Of a DNA stretch of 64,000 nt, positions 52,250 to 60,105 are shown one piece after another. The stretch is from contig NZ_JAVXZZ010000001.1 in NCBI RefSeq assembly GCF_032337135.1, forward strand, positions 1,713,076-1,777,075, given 5' to 3'. This DNA comes from Allorhodoferax sp032337135. Lineage in GTDB: Bacteria > Pseudomonadota > Gammaproteobacteria > Burkholderiales > Burkholderiaceae_C. The notes beneath the pieces were generated by a model. That model was given only the letters and a program-made list of their open reading frames with translations. It was not told where the DNA came from and searched no databases. How positions within the stretch are numbered: position 1 is the first letter of the stretch; each line of letters opens with the position of its first letter. The position numbers were made by a program, and so were the translations under genes.

Positions 52250-52648
52250 TCAGCGGGCCGAGTCCCCTCGCTCGCGCCCCGCGTGTTCCAAGGCTTGCAG
52301 CAGCGACTCCCGGCTCGCGAGCAGCCATTGCCCATGGTGCGTGGCCTGCACGGTATTGCCTGCGCGGGCGGCGCATTCCAGGGCTTTGCATTGGTCCCCA
52401 AATACCCGTGCGCCCAGGTGCCGGGCCGTGGATTTGGCGCGGTGCCCGCAGGTTTGCAGGGAGGACAAATCCAGGGTTTGCAAGGCAGCGTCCAGTGGCG
52501 CCAGCGTTTGTCTCAGGCTTTGTTCGCCCAAGCGAATGAAGCGCTGCAGTTCTGCCGGGTCGTTGCCCACGTACTCGGCCAGCACGGCCAGGTCCAGTGC
52601 GGTGGTGTGGTCCAAGGGAACCTCAAAAGGTTTCCCAGTCTCCGTCAT
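52250..52648 (-). CDS. Hpt domain protein overlapping a receptor gene
   Basis: 132 residues. The phosphotransfer motif is CGHRAKSTARHLGA (about residues 67-80), with His the expected phospho-acceptor and the Lys two residues downstream as in HPt domains. The preceding LAVLAEYVGNDPAELQRFI is the usual Hpt helix 1. The ATG at 52648 lies inside the end of chemoreceptor gene 5 in another frame, in the codons for its DWETF tail; the genes overlap by 26 nt. Role: relay of phosphoryl groups, presumably from a sensor kinase. No response regulator or kinase is adjacent. Confidence 0.8.
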   Translation of the reverse strand: MTETGKPFEVPLDHTTALDLAVLAEYVGNDPAELQRFIRLGEQSLRQTLAPLDAALQTLDLSSLQTCGHRAKSTARHLGARVFGDQCKALECAARAGNTVQATHHGQWLLASRESLLQALEHAGRERGDSAR

Positions 52649-54356
52649 CTGCGCTGGTGGCCTTTGCGTGGTTCTTGGTGGGCGCTGGCGCGGCTGGCTT
52701 GGGCGCTACCGCCTTGGTGGGCACGGGTGGGGCAGGGCGCTTCGGAACCTGAGGCACCGAACCCGTTCTTGCAGGCGTGTGCTGCGCGATGGCTGCGGTG
52801 CTGGGGCGGTGCAGGTTGGCGCGGATGTCATTGCTGATCTTGAACGAGGCCACCACGCCCACCAGCTCCTGGGCCTGGGCTTTGAGGCTCGACGCCGCAG
52901 CCGCCATCTCTTCGACCAGCGCTGCGTTCTGCTGCGTGGTCTGGTCCATGGAGCCAATGGCCTCGCTGATCTGGCTCACGCCCAAGCTCTGTTCGTTGGA
53001 AGCGGCACTGATCTCGCCCATGATGTCGGTGACGCGCTGGATCGAGGCCACGACTTCGGTCATGGTGGAGCCCGCCTGGTCCACCAGGGTGGTGCCATGT
53101 TCGACCTTTTCCACACTGGCGGTGATCAATGCCTTGATTTCCTTGGCGGCTTCGGCACTTCGCCCGGCCAGGGCGCGCACTTCGGAGGCCACCACCGCAA
53201 AGCCTCGTCCCTGTTCGCCGGCACGCGCGGCTTCGACCGCAGCGTTCAGGGCCAGGATGTTGGTCTGGAAGGCGATGCCGTCAATCACCGAGATGATGTC
53301 GGCGATCTTGCGGCTGGAGTCGTTGATGTCCTTCATGGTGTCGACGACCCGGCCGACGACTTCGCCGCCCTGGACGGCGACGGAAGACGCATTGGTGGCG
53401 AGCTGGTTGGCCTGGCGGGCGGCGTCGGCGTTCTGGTTGACGGTGCCGCCGAGTTCGCTCATGGAGGCGTTGGTCTCCTCAATAGCGGCAGCCTGCTGTT
53501 CGGTGCGGGCCGAGAGGTCGTTGTTGCCTTGGGCGATTTCGGCGGAGGCGGAGGCCACGGACTCTGAGCCCTGGCGGACATTGGCCACCAGCAAGGAAAG
53601 CTTGTCCTGCATGGACTTCAGCGATTGCAGCAAATGTCCGATTTCATCGTTGCCATGGGACTCGATGGGGTGGCTCAGATCGCCCTGGGCTACTGTCTCG
53701 GCCACTGCAATGGCGTCTTCGAGCGGCGCGACGATACGGCGGCTCAGCCAGAAGCCCCCCGCGATGCCCAGGGCGGATATAACGACCATCAGCGTCAGCG
53801 CCAATAGCCTGGCGCCGGCCGCCTTCTCCAAGGCCACCTCGGTGATTTCGGTTTCCTTCTTCGAAAGAATGTCGCGCAATTCCTTCAAGGTAGTCGCGGC
53901 TTCCCGGTCCTTGCCCTTGGCGGCCTTGTCCCCCGCCTGGTAGTCCGCCCCAGACGACTTGAAGGCTTCGAACGCCTCGGTGTAGCCCGATTGGGCGGCA
54001 GTCAGTCCGGCGAGAAGCTTCTGCACCATCGCCTTTTCCGGGCCATCTCCAATGATGCTGGCGAGCTGCTGGGCCTTTTCCTGGGCATCCTTCATTTCCT
54101 TGGCATGGGCTTGCCAGTACTTGTCCATGTCCTTGGGGTCCTTGCCACGCAGCAGCACGTTCTTCCACTCCTGGATCGCGGTGGCGAAGCTGGAACCGAC
54201 TTCCGCGACTTTCTTGTGGGCGCTGACGGAATGCAGCACCTCCTGCTCGAAGATGCTGACCGAGGAAGACAGACGCAATATGCCGACCAGACCGGCAATG
54301 AACAGCAGGCCCATCGCCAGCGCGAATGCCAGCGGCAACTTGACTTTCAGTTTCAC
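52623..54356 (-). CDS. Methyl-accepting chemotaxis protein 5 (DGDWETF tail)
   Basis: 577 residues from a GTG at 54356, favoured because GGGGAG lies 6 nt upstream and the N-terminus VKLKVKLPLAFALAMG leads straight into membrane helix 1; an ATG 22 codons earlier (54422) is the alternative. The four-helix sensor (about 30-190) has ATAIQEWKNVLLRGKD. Helix 2 is about 190-210. The signalling domain (about 275-510) is almost identical to that of receptor 3. The final residues DGDWETF form the CheR/CheB tether, and the Hpt gene starts inside their codons. Confidence 0.93.
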   Translation of the reverse strand: MKLKVKLPLAFALAMGLLFIAGLVGILRLSSSVSIFEQEVLHSVSAHKKVAEVGSSFATAIQEWKNVLLRGKDPKDMDKYWQAHAKEMKDAQEKAQQLASIIGDGPEKAMVQKLLAGLTAAQSGYTEAFEAFKSSGADYQAGDKAAKGKDREAATTLKELRDILSKKETEITEVALEKAAGARLLALTLMVVISALGIAGGFWLSRRIVAPLEDAIAVAETVAQGDLSHPIESHGNDEIGHLLQSLKSMQDKLSLLVANVRQGSESVASASAEIAQGNNDLSARTEQQAAAIEETNASMSELGGTVNQNADAARQANQLATNASSVAVQGGEVVGRVVDTMKDINDSSRKIADIISVIDGIAFQTNILALNAAVEAARAGEQGRGFAVVASEVRALAGRSAEAAKEIKALITASVEKVEHGTTLVDQAGSTMTEVVASIQRVTDIMGEISAASNEQSLGVSQISEAIGSMDQTTQQNAALVEEMAAAASSLKAQAQELVGVVASFKISNDIRANLHRPSTAAIAQHTPARTGSVPQVPKRPAPPVPTKAVAPKPAAPAPTKNHAKATSADDGDWETF

Positions 54357-54505
54357 AGGTGTCTCCCCTGGATTGGTTTTGTCAGGAACCGTTAATTTAT
54401 GCCTTGTCGGCTTGCTTGTCACCTTTGATTGGTCTGGGTAAACCCTTGCATTTCATTCGCGAGGCCGTGTTTTTTACCCTGTGCAGTATCCCTGTGGGCG
54501 AAAAA

Positions 54506-54530
54506 AAACCTGCCACGTACGGGCAGGTTT
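54506..54530 (-). terminator. Terminator of the chalcone-isomerase-like pair
   Basis: 9-bp inverted repeat AAACCTGCC / GGCAGGTTT with a 7-nt loop; a run of A on the plus strand gives the T run on the minus strand. 25 nt after the stop of the downstream gene of the pair. Confidence 0.85.
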
Positions 54531-54554
54531 GAGGATGGGGTTTTGAAGCGGGCG

Positions 54555-55142
54555 TTACTTGACGTCGAGCATCGCGTCCTTGAGCTTCCAGTCGGCCGGG
54601 CTGGTGCCGAACCAGATCGACATCAAGGCCTTGAAGAACGCGGGGTCCTGGAACGGCTCGGCCTGGAGCTTGCCCTTGGCATAGATGCTCAGCCCCTTGG
54701 CCGGATCCCACTCCAGGGCGCAGACGTCGCCTGCATTGAACGCCTTGTTGGCGGCAAAGATGTCGCCCATCTTGATCATGCCGGGCACGATCTTGGACAT
54801 TTCGGCCTTGCTGGTGTTGTCTTCGATACCGCGGGTCAGCAGCTTGCCGAAAGACGCAGAATCGATTTCGCGCAGGAAGGTCATGGTCAGGCGCTTGGGG
54901 CCCGGCGCGGCGATCAGTTCGTCGAGGCTGTGGACCTTCTTGGTGGTGTACAGGTCACCGACATAGACCTTGAACGGGCCCTTGTAGCGGATGCCAGCGC
55001 CGTTGAGCTGGAGCTTGGTGCCGGCCACCGTGATGGTGTCTTCGAGCTTCACGTTGGCGATTTCCGTGACCGCGTGGGCGGCCAGGGTGGCGCCCATCAG
55101 GCCGGCGAGCAAGGCAGTGCGAATGGCAGTTTTCAACGACAT
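54555..55142 (-). CDS. Chalcone-isomerase-like periplasmic protein (paralogue A)
   Basis: 195 residues with a signal peptide ending AHAV (about residue 25). The family core GAGIRYKGPFKVYVGDLYTTKKV and FLREIDSASFGKLLTRG, with the C-terminal SIWFGTSPADWKLKD, matches the chalcone isomerase-like domain found in secreted bacterial proteins. Such proteins lack an established enzyme activity. Second gene of a tandem pair with 55184-55765, separated by 41 nt; a terminator follows. Confidence 0.88.
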   Translation of the reverse strand: MSLKTAIRTALLAGLMGATLAAHAVTEIANVKLEDTITVAGTKLQLNGAGIRYKGPFKVYVGDLYTTKKVHSLDELIAAPGPKRLTMTFLREIDSASFGKLLTRGIEDNTSKAEMSKIVPGMIKMGDIFAANKAFNAGDVCALEWDPAKGLSIYAKGKLQAEPFQDPAFFKALMSIWFGTSPADWKLKDAMLDVK

Positions 55143-55183
55143 GGATCTTCCTGGTAGTGAGTGGGGGTAGGGGAGGACTTGCT

Positions 55184-55765
55184 CTACTTGATGCCCAGCA
55201 TGGCGTCCTTGAGCTTCCAGTCGGCCGGGCTTTGGCCGAACCAGATCGACATGATGGCCTTGAAGAATTCCGGCTCCTTGAACGGTTCACCCTGGACCTT
55301 GCCCTTGGCGGTGACCACCATGCCGGTACCGGGAATCCAGTCGATGGTGATGACATCGCCGGGATTGAGCACCTTGTTGACGGTGAAGATGTCGCCCATG
55401 CGGATCATTCCGGGCACGAGCTTGGACATTTCATTCTTCGGCACGTTGTCTTCCACACCCCGGGTCAGCAGCTTGCCGAAAGGACCGGCTTCGATTTCGC
55501 GCAGGAAGGTCATGGTCAGGCGCTTGGGGCCAGGGGCAGCGATCAACTCCTCAAGTGACTTGACCTTCTGGGTGGTGTAGAGGTCACCGACGTAGACCTT
55601 GAACGGACCTTTGTAGCGGATGCCTGCGCCGTTGAGTTGCAGCTTGACGCCGGCTATTGTGGCCGTGTCTTCAATCTTCACACCCGCAATGTCGGTAGCG
55701 GCATACGCCTGTGCCGCGACACCCAAACCAGCCACCAAACCAAGTACACGCACCCACTTCAACAT
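55184..55765 (-). CDS. Chalcone-isomerase-like periplasmic protein (paralogue B)
   Basis: 193 residues from the ATG at 55765, chosen because GAGGGG lies six nt upstream; a TTG two codons earlier is the alternative. Signal peptide ends YAA (about 23). It shares long identical stretches with paralogue A (for example LQLNGAGIRYKGPFKVYVG and IAAPGPKRLTMTFLREI), so the pair arose by tandem duplication. Divergence is concentrated around residues 145-170, possibly the ligand pocket. Confidence 0.88.
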   Translation of the reverse strand: MLKWVRVLGLVAGLGVAAQAYAATDIAGVKIEDTATIAGVKLQLNGAGIRYKGPFKVYVGDLYTTQKVKSLEELIAAPGPKRLTMTFLREIEAGPFGKLLTRGVEDNVPKNEMSKLVPGMIRMGDIFTVNKVLNPGDVITIDWIPGTGMVVTAKGKVQGEPFKEPEFFKAIMSIWFGQSPADWKLKDAMLGIK

Positions 55766-55914
55766 GTTCAACCCCTCAAAAAGAACGATCGTTCACATTC
55801 TGATACAGGGGTTCCGTTTACGGCATCAGGGTTTACGCGCAGAACGGGTGCCAGTTGACCGCGCACAGGGGCGTCCAGCGTGGTGGCCCTGGCATTTGCT
55901 ACACTGTGCGTCTT

Positions 55915-56001
55915 ATGTTCATCCACCACATCAGCAGACTAGGTAGCAGCGACCGGGGAGCCTGGCCCTGGCGACGCTCGTCTGCAGTGCCTGGACGCTG
56001 A
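55915..56001 (+). CDS. trpL: trp operon leader peptide with W-P-W motif
   Basis: 28-codon open frame reading MFIHHISRLGSSDRGAWPW then RRSSAVPGR and TGA. Its Trp-Pro-Trp codons (55963-55971) and its position 153 nt before trpE fit an attenuation leader. When Trp-tRNA is scarce, ribosomes would stall at the Trp codons and prevent a downstream terminator hairpin. A -10-like TACACT lies 9 nt before the ATG, which would make a nearly leaderless transcript if it is the real promoter. Too short for normal gene finding. Confidence 0.72.
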   Translation: MFIHHISRLGSSDRGAWPWRRSSAVPGR

Positions 56002-56068
56002 TGCCGCCCTCACCTCGCAGCAGGTGAGCCCCGCGCGGCAGGATGCGACCCCGCGCGGTCAAGTGGCA

Positions 56069-56089
56069 CGGAGGCTTCTCCGGTTTATT
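56069..56089 (+). promoter_or_regulatory. Possible trp attenuator terminator
   Basis: Short stem CGGAG / CTCCG with a GCTT loop followed by GTTTATT, between the leader stop and trpE. The stem is only 5 bp, so this is a candidate; longer GC-rich pairings (two copies of CCGCGCGG nearby, at about 56034 and 56051) may form the competing structures. Confidence 0.4.
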
Positions 56090-56154
56090 GCGCGCAAAAC
56101 CCCCGCCAGCCATTCGCCTGGCCCCGTTTTGAAAACCGCTGACAAGGCGCATCC

Positions 56155-57693
56155 ATGAATGAACAGCAATTCCTTGCCCTGCAATCCCAGGGCTACAACC
56201 GCATCCCGCTGACGGCCCAGGCCTTTGCCGACCTGGAAACTCCGCTTTCCCTGTACCTCAAGCTCGCCCGCGCCCCGGGCGCGACCGAACCCGCTGCCAA
56301 CAGCTTCCTGCTGGAGTCGGTGGTGGGCGGTGAGCGCTTCGGCCGCTACAGCTTCATCGGCCTGCCCGCACGCACCTGGGTGCGTGCCAGCGGCTTTGGC
56401 GCCCAGGCCAACACCGAGGTCGTGACCGACGGACAAGTGGTGGAGACCGCGCAGGGCAACCCGCTGGACTTCATTGCCGCCTACCAGCAGCGCTTCAAGG
56501 TCGCCATTGAGCCCGGCATGCCGCGCTTTTGCGGTGGGCTGGCCGGTTATTTCGGCTACGACGCGGTGCGCTACATCGAGAAAAAGCTCGAAGCCACTTG
56601 CCCGCCCGACGAGATCGGTACCCCCGACATCCTGCTGCTGCAGTGCGAGGAACTGGCGGTGATCGACAACCTGTCGGGCAAGCTGCACCTGATCGTGTAC
56701 GTGGACCCCGCCCAGCCCGACGCCTTTGCAAAGGGGCAGGCACGCCTGGCCCAGCTGAAGGCGCAACTGGCCCAGGCGGTGGTGGCCCCTTCCATCGACC
56801 CGCAGCCTGCCACAACGTGCCAGCGCGACTACGCCAAGCAGGACTACATGGCCGCGGTGGACCGCGCCAAGGAGCTGATCCGCAACGGTGACTTCATGCA
56901 GATCGTGTTCGGCCAGCGCATCAAGAAGCCGTTCACGGCTTCGCCCCTGAGCCTCTACCGTGCCCTGCGTTCGCTCAACCCCAGCCCCTACATGTATTAC
57001 TACCACTTCGGTGCTGCCCAGGGGCAGGGCGATGCCTTCCATGTGGTGGGTGCGTCGCCAGAAATCCTGGTGCGCCAGGAGCTGGTGACCGCGGATGACA
57101 AGACCTCTACGAAGGTCACCATCCGCCCGCTTGCCGGTACCCGCCCACGCGGCGCCACGCCCGAGCTGGACAAGGCGGCCGAGGCCGAACTGGTGGCCGA
57201 CCCCAAGGAGCGCGCCGAGCACGTGATGCTGATTGACCTGGCGCGCAACGACATTGGCCGCATCGCCGACATCGGTTCCGTGAAGGTGACGGACGCCTTC
57301 TGCGTGGAGCGCTACAGCCACGTCATGCACATCGTGAGCAACGTGGAAGGCACGCTCAAGGCGGGGCTGTCCAACATGGACGTGCTCAAGGCCACCTTCC
57401 CGGCCGGGACGCTCAGCGGTGCGCCCAAGGTGCATGCCATGGAACTGATCGACCAGTTGGAGCCCGTCAAGCGCGGCATCTACGGTGGCGCGTGCGGCTA
57501 CATCAGCTATGCCGGGGACATGGACGTGGCCATCGCCATCCGCACCGGGGTGGTCAAGAACGGCATGCTCTACGTGCAGGCCGCAGCGGGCGTCGTGGCC
57601 GACAGCGTGCCTGAGCTGGAATGGAAAGAAACCGAAGCCAAGGCGCGGGCCTTGCTGCGCGCGGCCGAACTGGTCGAGGAGGGACTGCAATGA
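56155..57693 (+). CDS. trpE: Anthranilate synthase component I
   Basis: Makes anthranilate from chorismate with TrpG-supplied ammonia. 512 residues. The N-terminal feedback site has NSFLLESVVGGERFGRYSF (LLES serine for Trp binding). The chorismate-binding half has YMYYYHFG, RPLAGTRPRG, DLARNDIGRIADIGSVKV and VSNVEGTLK, all normal. Its stop overlaps trpG by 4 nt. Preceded by the trpL leader. Confidence 0.97.
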   Translation: MNEQQFLALQSQGYNRIPLTAQAFADLETPLSLYLKLARAPGATEPAANSFLLESVVGGERFGRYSFIGLPARTWVRASGFGAQANTEVVTDGQVVETAQGNPLDFIAAYQQRFKVAIEPGMPRFCGGLAGYFGYDAVRYIEKKLEATCPPDEIGTPDILLLQCEELAVIDNLSGKLHLIVYVDPAQPDAFAKGQARLAQLKAQLAQAVVAPSIDPQPATTCQRDYAKQDYMAAVDRAKELIRNGDFMQIVFGQRIKKPFTASPLSLYRALRSLNPSPYMYYYHFGAAQGQGDAFHVVGASPEILVRQELVTADDKTSTKVTIRPLAGTRPRGATPELDKAAEAELVADPKERAEHVMLIDLARNDIGRIADIGSVKVTDAFCVERYSHVMHIVSNVEGTLKAGLSNMDVLKATFPAGTLSGAPKVHAMELIDQLEPVKRGIYGGACGYISYAGDMDVAIAIRTGVVKNGMLYVQAAAGVVADSVPELEWKETEAKARALLRAAELVEEGLQ

Positions 57694-58265
57694 AACTGCT
57701 CATGGTCGACAACTACGACAGCTTTACCTACAACATTGTCCAGTACTTCGGTGAACTGGGTGCCGAGGTGGAGGTGTTCCGCAACGACGAGATCACCATC
57801 GAAGGCATCGCTGCGCGCCGCCCGGACCGGCTGGTGATCTCGCCCGGCCCCTGCTCCCCGGCCGAAGCCGGCATTTCGGTGGCGGCGATCCAGCATTTCC
57901 TGGGCAAGCTGCCCATCCTGGGTGTCTGCCTGGGGCACCAGAGCCTGGGCGCGGCGTTGGGCGGACGCATCGTGCGGGCCCAGGAGCAGATGCACGGCAA
58001 GGTCAGCACCATCACCACCACGCAGGAAGGCGTGTTTGCCGGGCTGCCCGCGCAGTTCACGGTCAACCGCTACCACTCGCTGGCGATTGAGCGCGCCACC
58101 TGCCCGAAAGAGCTCAGCATCACGGCCTGGACCGACGATGGCGAGATCATGGGCGTGCGCCACAATGGCATGCCGCAGCACCTGCGCGTGGAGGGGGTGC
58201 AGTTCCACCCGGAAAGCATCCTCACCGAGCACGGCCACGCCATGCTGCGCAATTTCCTGCAATGA
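57690..58265 (+). CDS. trpG: Anthranilate synthase component II (glutamine amidotransferase)
   Basis: 191 residues from the ATG overlapping the trpE stop (ATGA). Class I GATase triad: Cys in LPILGVCLGHQSLG (about 79), His-x-Glu in GVQFHPESILTEHG (about 170). The oxyanion SPGPCSPAEAGIS is present. Subunit of anthranilate synthase and, in many bacteria, also of PabA activity. Followed by a dispersed repeat (R1) and the ltaE gene. Confidence 0.96.
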   Translation: MKLLMVDNYDSFTYNIVQYFGELGAEVEVFRNDEITIEGIAARRPDRLVISPGPCSPAEAGISVAAIQHFLGKLPILGVCLGHQSLGAALGGRIVRAQEQMHGKVSTITTTQEGVFAGLPAQFTVNRYHSLAIERATCPKELSITAWTDDGEIMGVRHNGMPQHLRVEGVQFHPESILTEHGHAMLRNFLQ

Positions 58266-58277
58266 AGCGTCAGGTAG

Positions 58278-58334
58278 TTGCTATGCATGTTATAGCTGCT
58301 TGCGCACATTCCACCTGGGCTGGAGGCCAATTTG
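58278..58334 (+). repeat. 57-nt dispersed repeat, copy R1 (ltaE 5' end)
   Basis: Plus orientation: TTGCTATGCATG at 1-12, ATAGCTGCTTGCGCA at 15-29, CTGGGCTGGAGGCCAATTTG at 38-57. Its GGAGG and terminal TTG serve as Shine-Dalgarno and start codon of ltaE. Confidence 0.85.
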
Positions 58335-59408
58335 ACCACTAAAGTAGACCTGAGAAGCGATACCGTCACCCAGCCCACGGCAGCCATGCGAGCCGCCATG
58401 ATGGCGGCCCCCCTGGGCGACGACGTGTTCGGCGACGACCCGACCGTCAACGCCCTGCAGGAGAAGGTGGCTGCCGCGCTGGGATTCGAGGCGGCACTGT
58501 TCATGCCCACCGGCACCCAGAGCAACCTGTGCGGGCTGATGGCGCACTGCGGCCGGGGTGATGAATACATCGTCGGCCAGCTGGCACACACCTACCGCTA
58601 CGAGGGCGGCGGTGCGGCGGTGCTGGGCAGCATCCAGCCCCAGCCGCTGGCGCAGGATGCGACCGGGCAGATGGCGCTGGCGGACATTGCCGGAGCCATC
58701 AAGCCCGACGACTGCCACTTCGCCCGCACCCGCCTGCTGTGCCTGGAAAACACCTGGAACGGCTTTCCCATGCCGCACAGCTACCTGGAGCAGGCCACGG
58801 CGCTGGCCCGCGACAAGGGCTTGGCGGTGCACCTGGACGGCGCGCGCCTGTTCAATGCCGCCGTGGCGACCCAGCGCGAGGGTGAGACCGTCTTCGACTC
58901 GGCCCGTCGCATCACCGGCTTGTTCGACAGCGTGTCGGTCTGCTTCAGCAAGGGCTTGGGCGCGCCGGTCGGCTCGGCCCTGTGCGGCAGCAAGGAACTG
59001 ATTGCCCGCGCCCACCGGGTGCGCAAGATGGCCGGCGGCGGCATGCGCCAGGTGGGCGTGCTGGCGGCAGCCGCGAGCCACGCGCTCGACCACCATGTGG
59101 AGCGTCTGGCCGACGACCATGCGCTGGCCCAGCGGCTGGCGCAAGGCTTGCAAGGCATTGCGGGGCTGTCGGTGCGTTCGGCCCAGACCAACATCGTGTT
59201 CGTCGACGTCGCCGACGGGCGCGGCCCGGCCTTGCTGGAGTACCTCAAGGCCCACGGCGTGCTGGCGACCGGGCTCATCGGCCTGCGCTTCGTGACCCAC
59301 CTCGATGTGGATGCGGCAGGCATCGACCACACCGTGGCCACCGTGCGGGCGTTCTTTGCCCAGGGTGGCGCGGTAGCCGCAGGCGCCGGCGCGTCGGGTC
59401 CGTACTGA
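58332..59408 (+). CDS. ltaE: Low-specificity L-threonine aldolase
   Basis: PLP enzyme cleaving threonine or allo-threonine to glycine and acetaldehyde. 358 residues from a TTG at 58332 (GGAGG five nt upstream); no in-frame ATG exists before conserved residue 19. Motifs: N-terminal KVDLRSDTVTQPT, GDDVFGDDPTVN, FMPTGTQSN, the PLP lysine in CFSKGLGAPVGSAL (about 197), and KMAGGGMRQVGVLAAAA. The start and ribosome-binding site belong to repeat copy R1. Inserted within the trp cluster, which normally lacks it. Confidence 0.9.
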   Translation: MTTKVDLRSDTVTQPTAAMRAAMMAAPLGDDVFGDDPTVNALQEKVAAALGFEAALFMPTGTQSNLCGLMAHCGRGDEYIVGQLAHTYRYEGGGAAVLGSIQPQPLAQDATGQMALADIAGAIKPDDCHFARTRLLCLENTWNGFPMPHSYLEQATALARDKGLAVHLDGARLFNAAVATQREGETVFDSARRITGLFDSVSVCFSKGLGAPVGSALCGSKELIARAHRVRKMAGGGMRQVGVLAAAASHALDHHVERLADDHALAQRLAQGLQGIAGLSVRSAQTNIVFVDVADGRGPALLEYLKAHGVLATGLIGLRFVTHLDVDAAGIDHTVATVRAFFAQGGAVAAGAGASGPY

Positions 59409-59432
59409 GTTGCCAAACCGGGACGCAGCACC

Positions 59433-60095
59433 ATGAGCACCGAATCCCTGCTGCTGTTTATGCTCGCCGGACTGGTGCTGAACCTCACGCCCGGGCCGGA
59501 CGTGCTGTACATCGTCTCCAACGCCCTGCGCCAGGGTGCGCGCTCGGGCGTCGTGGCGGCCCTGGGCATCACGGCCGGTTGTTTTGTGCACATCGTGGCC
59601 GCCACCGTGGGCGTCAGTGCCTTGCTTGCGGCGTCGAGCCTGGCCTTTACGGTGCTCAAGTGGCTGGGTGCGGCCTACCTGGTCTATGTGGGGTGCCGAC
59701 TGCTGCGATCGCGCGGGCCAGTTGCTATGGATTTGGAAGCGGATTACGCATATCTTTCGCGGGCTAGCGCTGAATTTTCTGCTCAGGCGGTATTCCTGCG
59801 CGGCTTCTGGACCAATGCCCTCAACCCCAAGGTGGCGCTGTTCTTCCTGGCGTTCCTGCCGCAGTTCATTGGCCCGCAGGTGGAGCACAAGTCACTGGCG
59901 TTTCTGGGCTTGGGCCTGCTGTTCACTTTCAATGGCCTGTGGGTCAACATTGGCTGGGGTCTGGCGGCTGCTTGGCTTGCGTCACGTGCGGGTCTGGTGA
60001 ATCGCAGCATGTATTGGTTGGACAAGGCGGCAGGCGTCCTGTTCATCGGTTTCGGCATCAAACTGGCGCTGACGGCAGCGCCATCCACCACCTAA
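59433..60095 (+). CDS. LysE/RhtB-family amino-acid exporter with in-frame repeat
   Basis: 220 residues, five to six helices. The family start LNLTPGPDVLYIVSNALRQGARSG and FWTNALNPKVALFFLAFLPQF are conserved. Between them, about residues 97-116, a copy of the 57-nt repeat (R3) adds VAMDLEADYAYLSRASAEFS-type sequence, charged in an otherwise hydrophobic protein; this lies in the loop after helix 3. It probably exports amino acids such as threonine or homoserine and sits next to ltaE, which degrades threonine. Confidence 0.85.
   Translation: MSTESLLLFMLAGLVLNLTPGPDVLYIVSNALRQGARSGVVAALGITAGCFVHIVAATVGVSALLAASSLAFTVLKWLGAAYLVYVGCRLLRSRGPVAMDLEADYAYLSRASAEFSAQAVFLRGFWTNALNPKVALFFLAFLPQFIGPQVEHKSLAFLGLGLLFTFNGLWVNIGWGLAAAWLASRAGLVNRSMYWLDKAAGVLFIGFGIKLALTAAPSTT
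59722..59778 (+). repeat. 57-nt dispersed repeat, copy R3 (inside LysE-family gene)
   Basis: Plus orientation and in frame. Anchors: TTGCTATGG at 1-9, AAGC at 16-19, TTACGCA at 23-29, TCGCGGGCTA at 36-45, and ATTTT at 53-57 region. Encodes a hydrophilic segment in the cytoplasmic loop. Confidence 0.8.
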
Positions 60096-60105
60096 GGAGC
60101 ACAGC

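Noticed and set aside
53487..53520. Possible repeat copy in receptor 5 (AATAGCGGC...)
   Set aside because: Encodes the conserved QAAAIEETN of the signalling domain, so the match is by chance.
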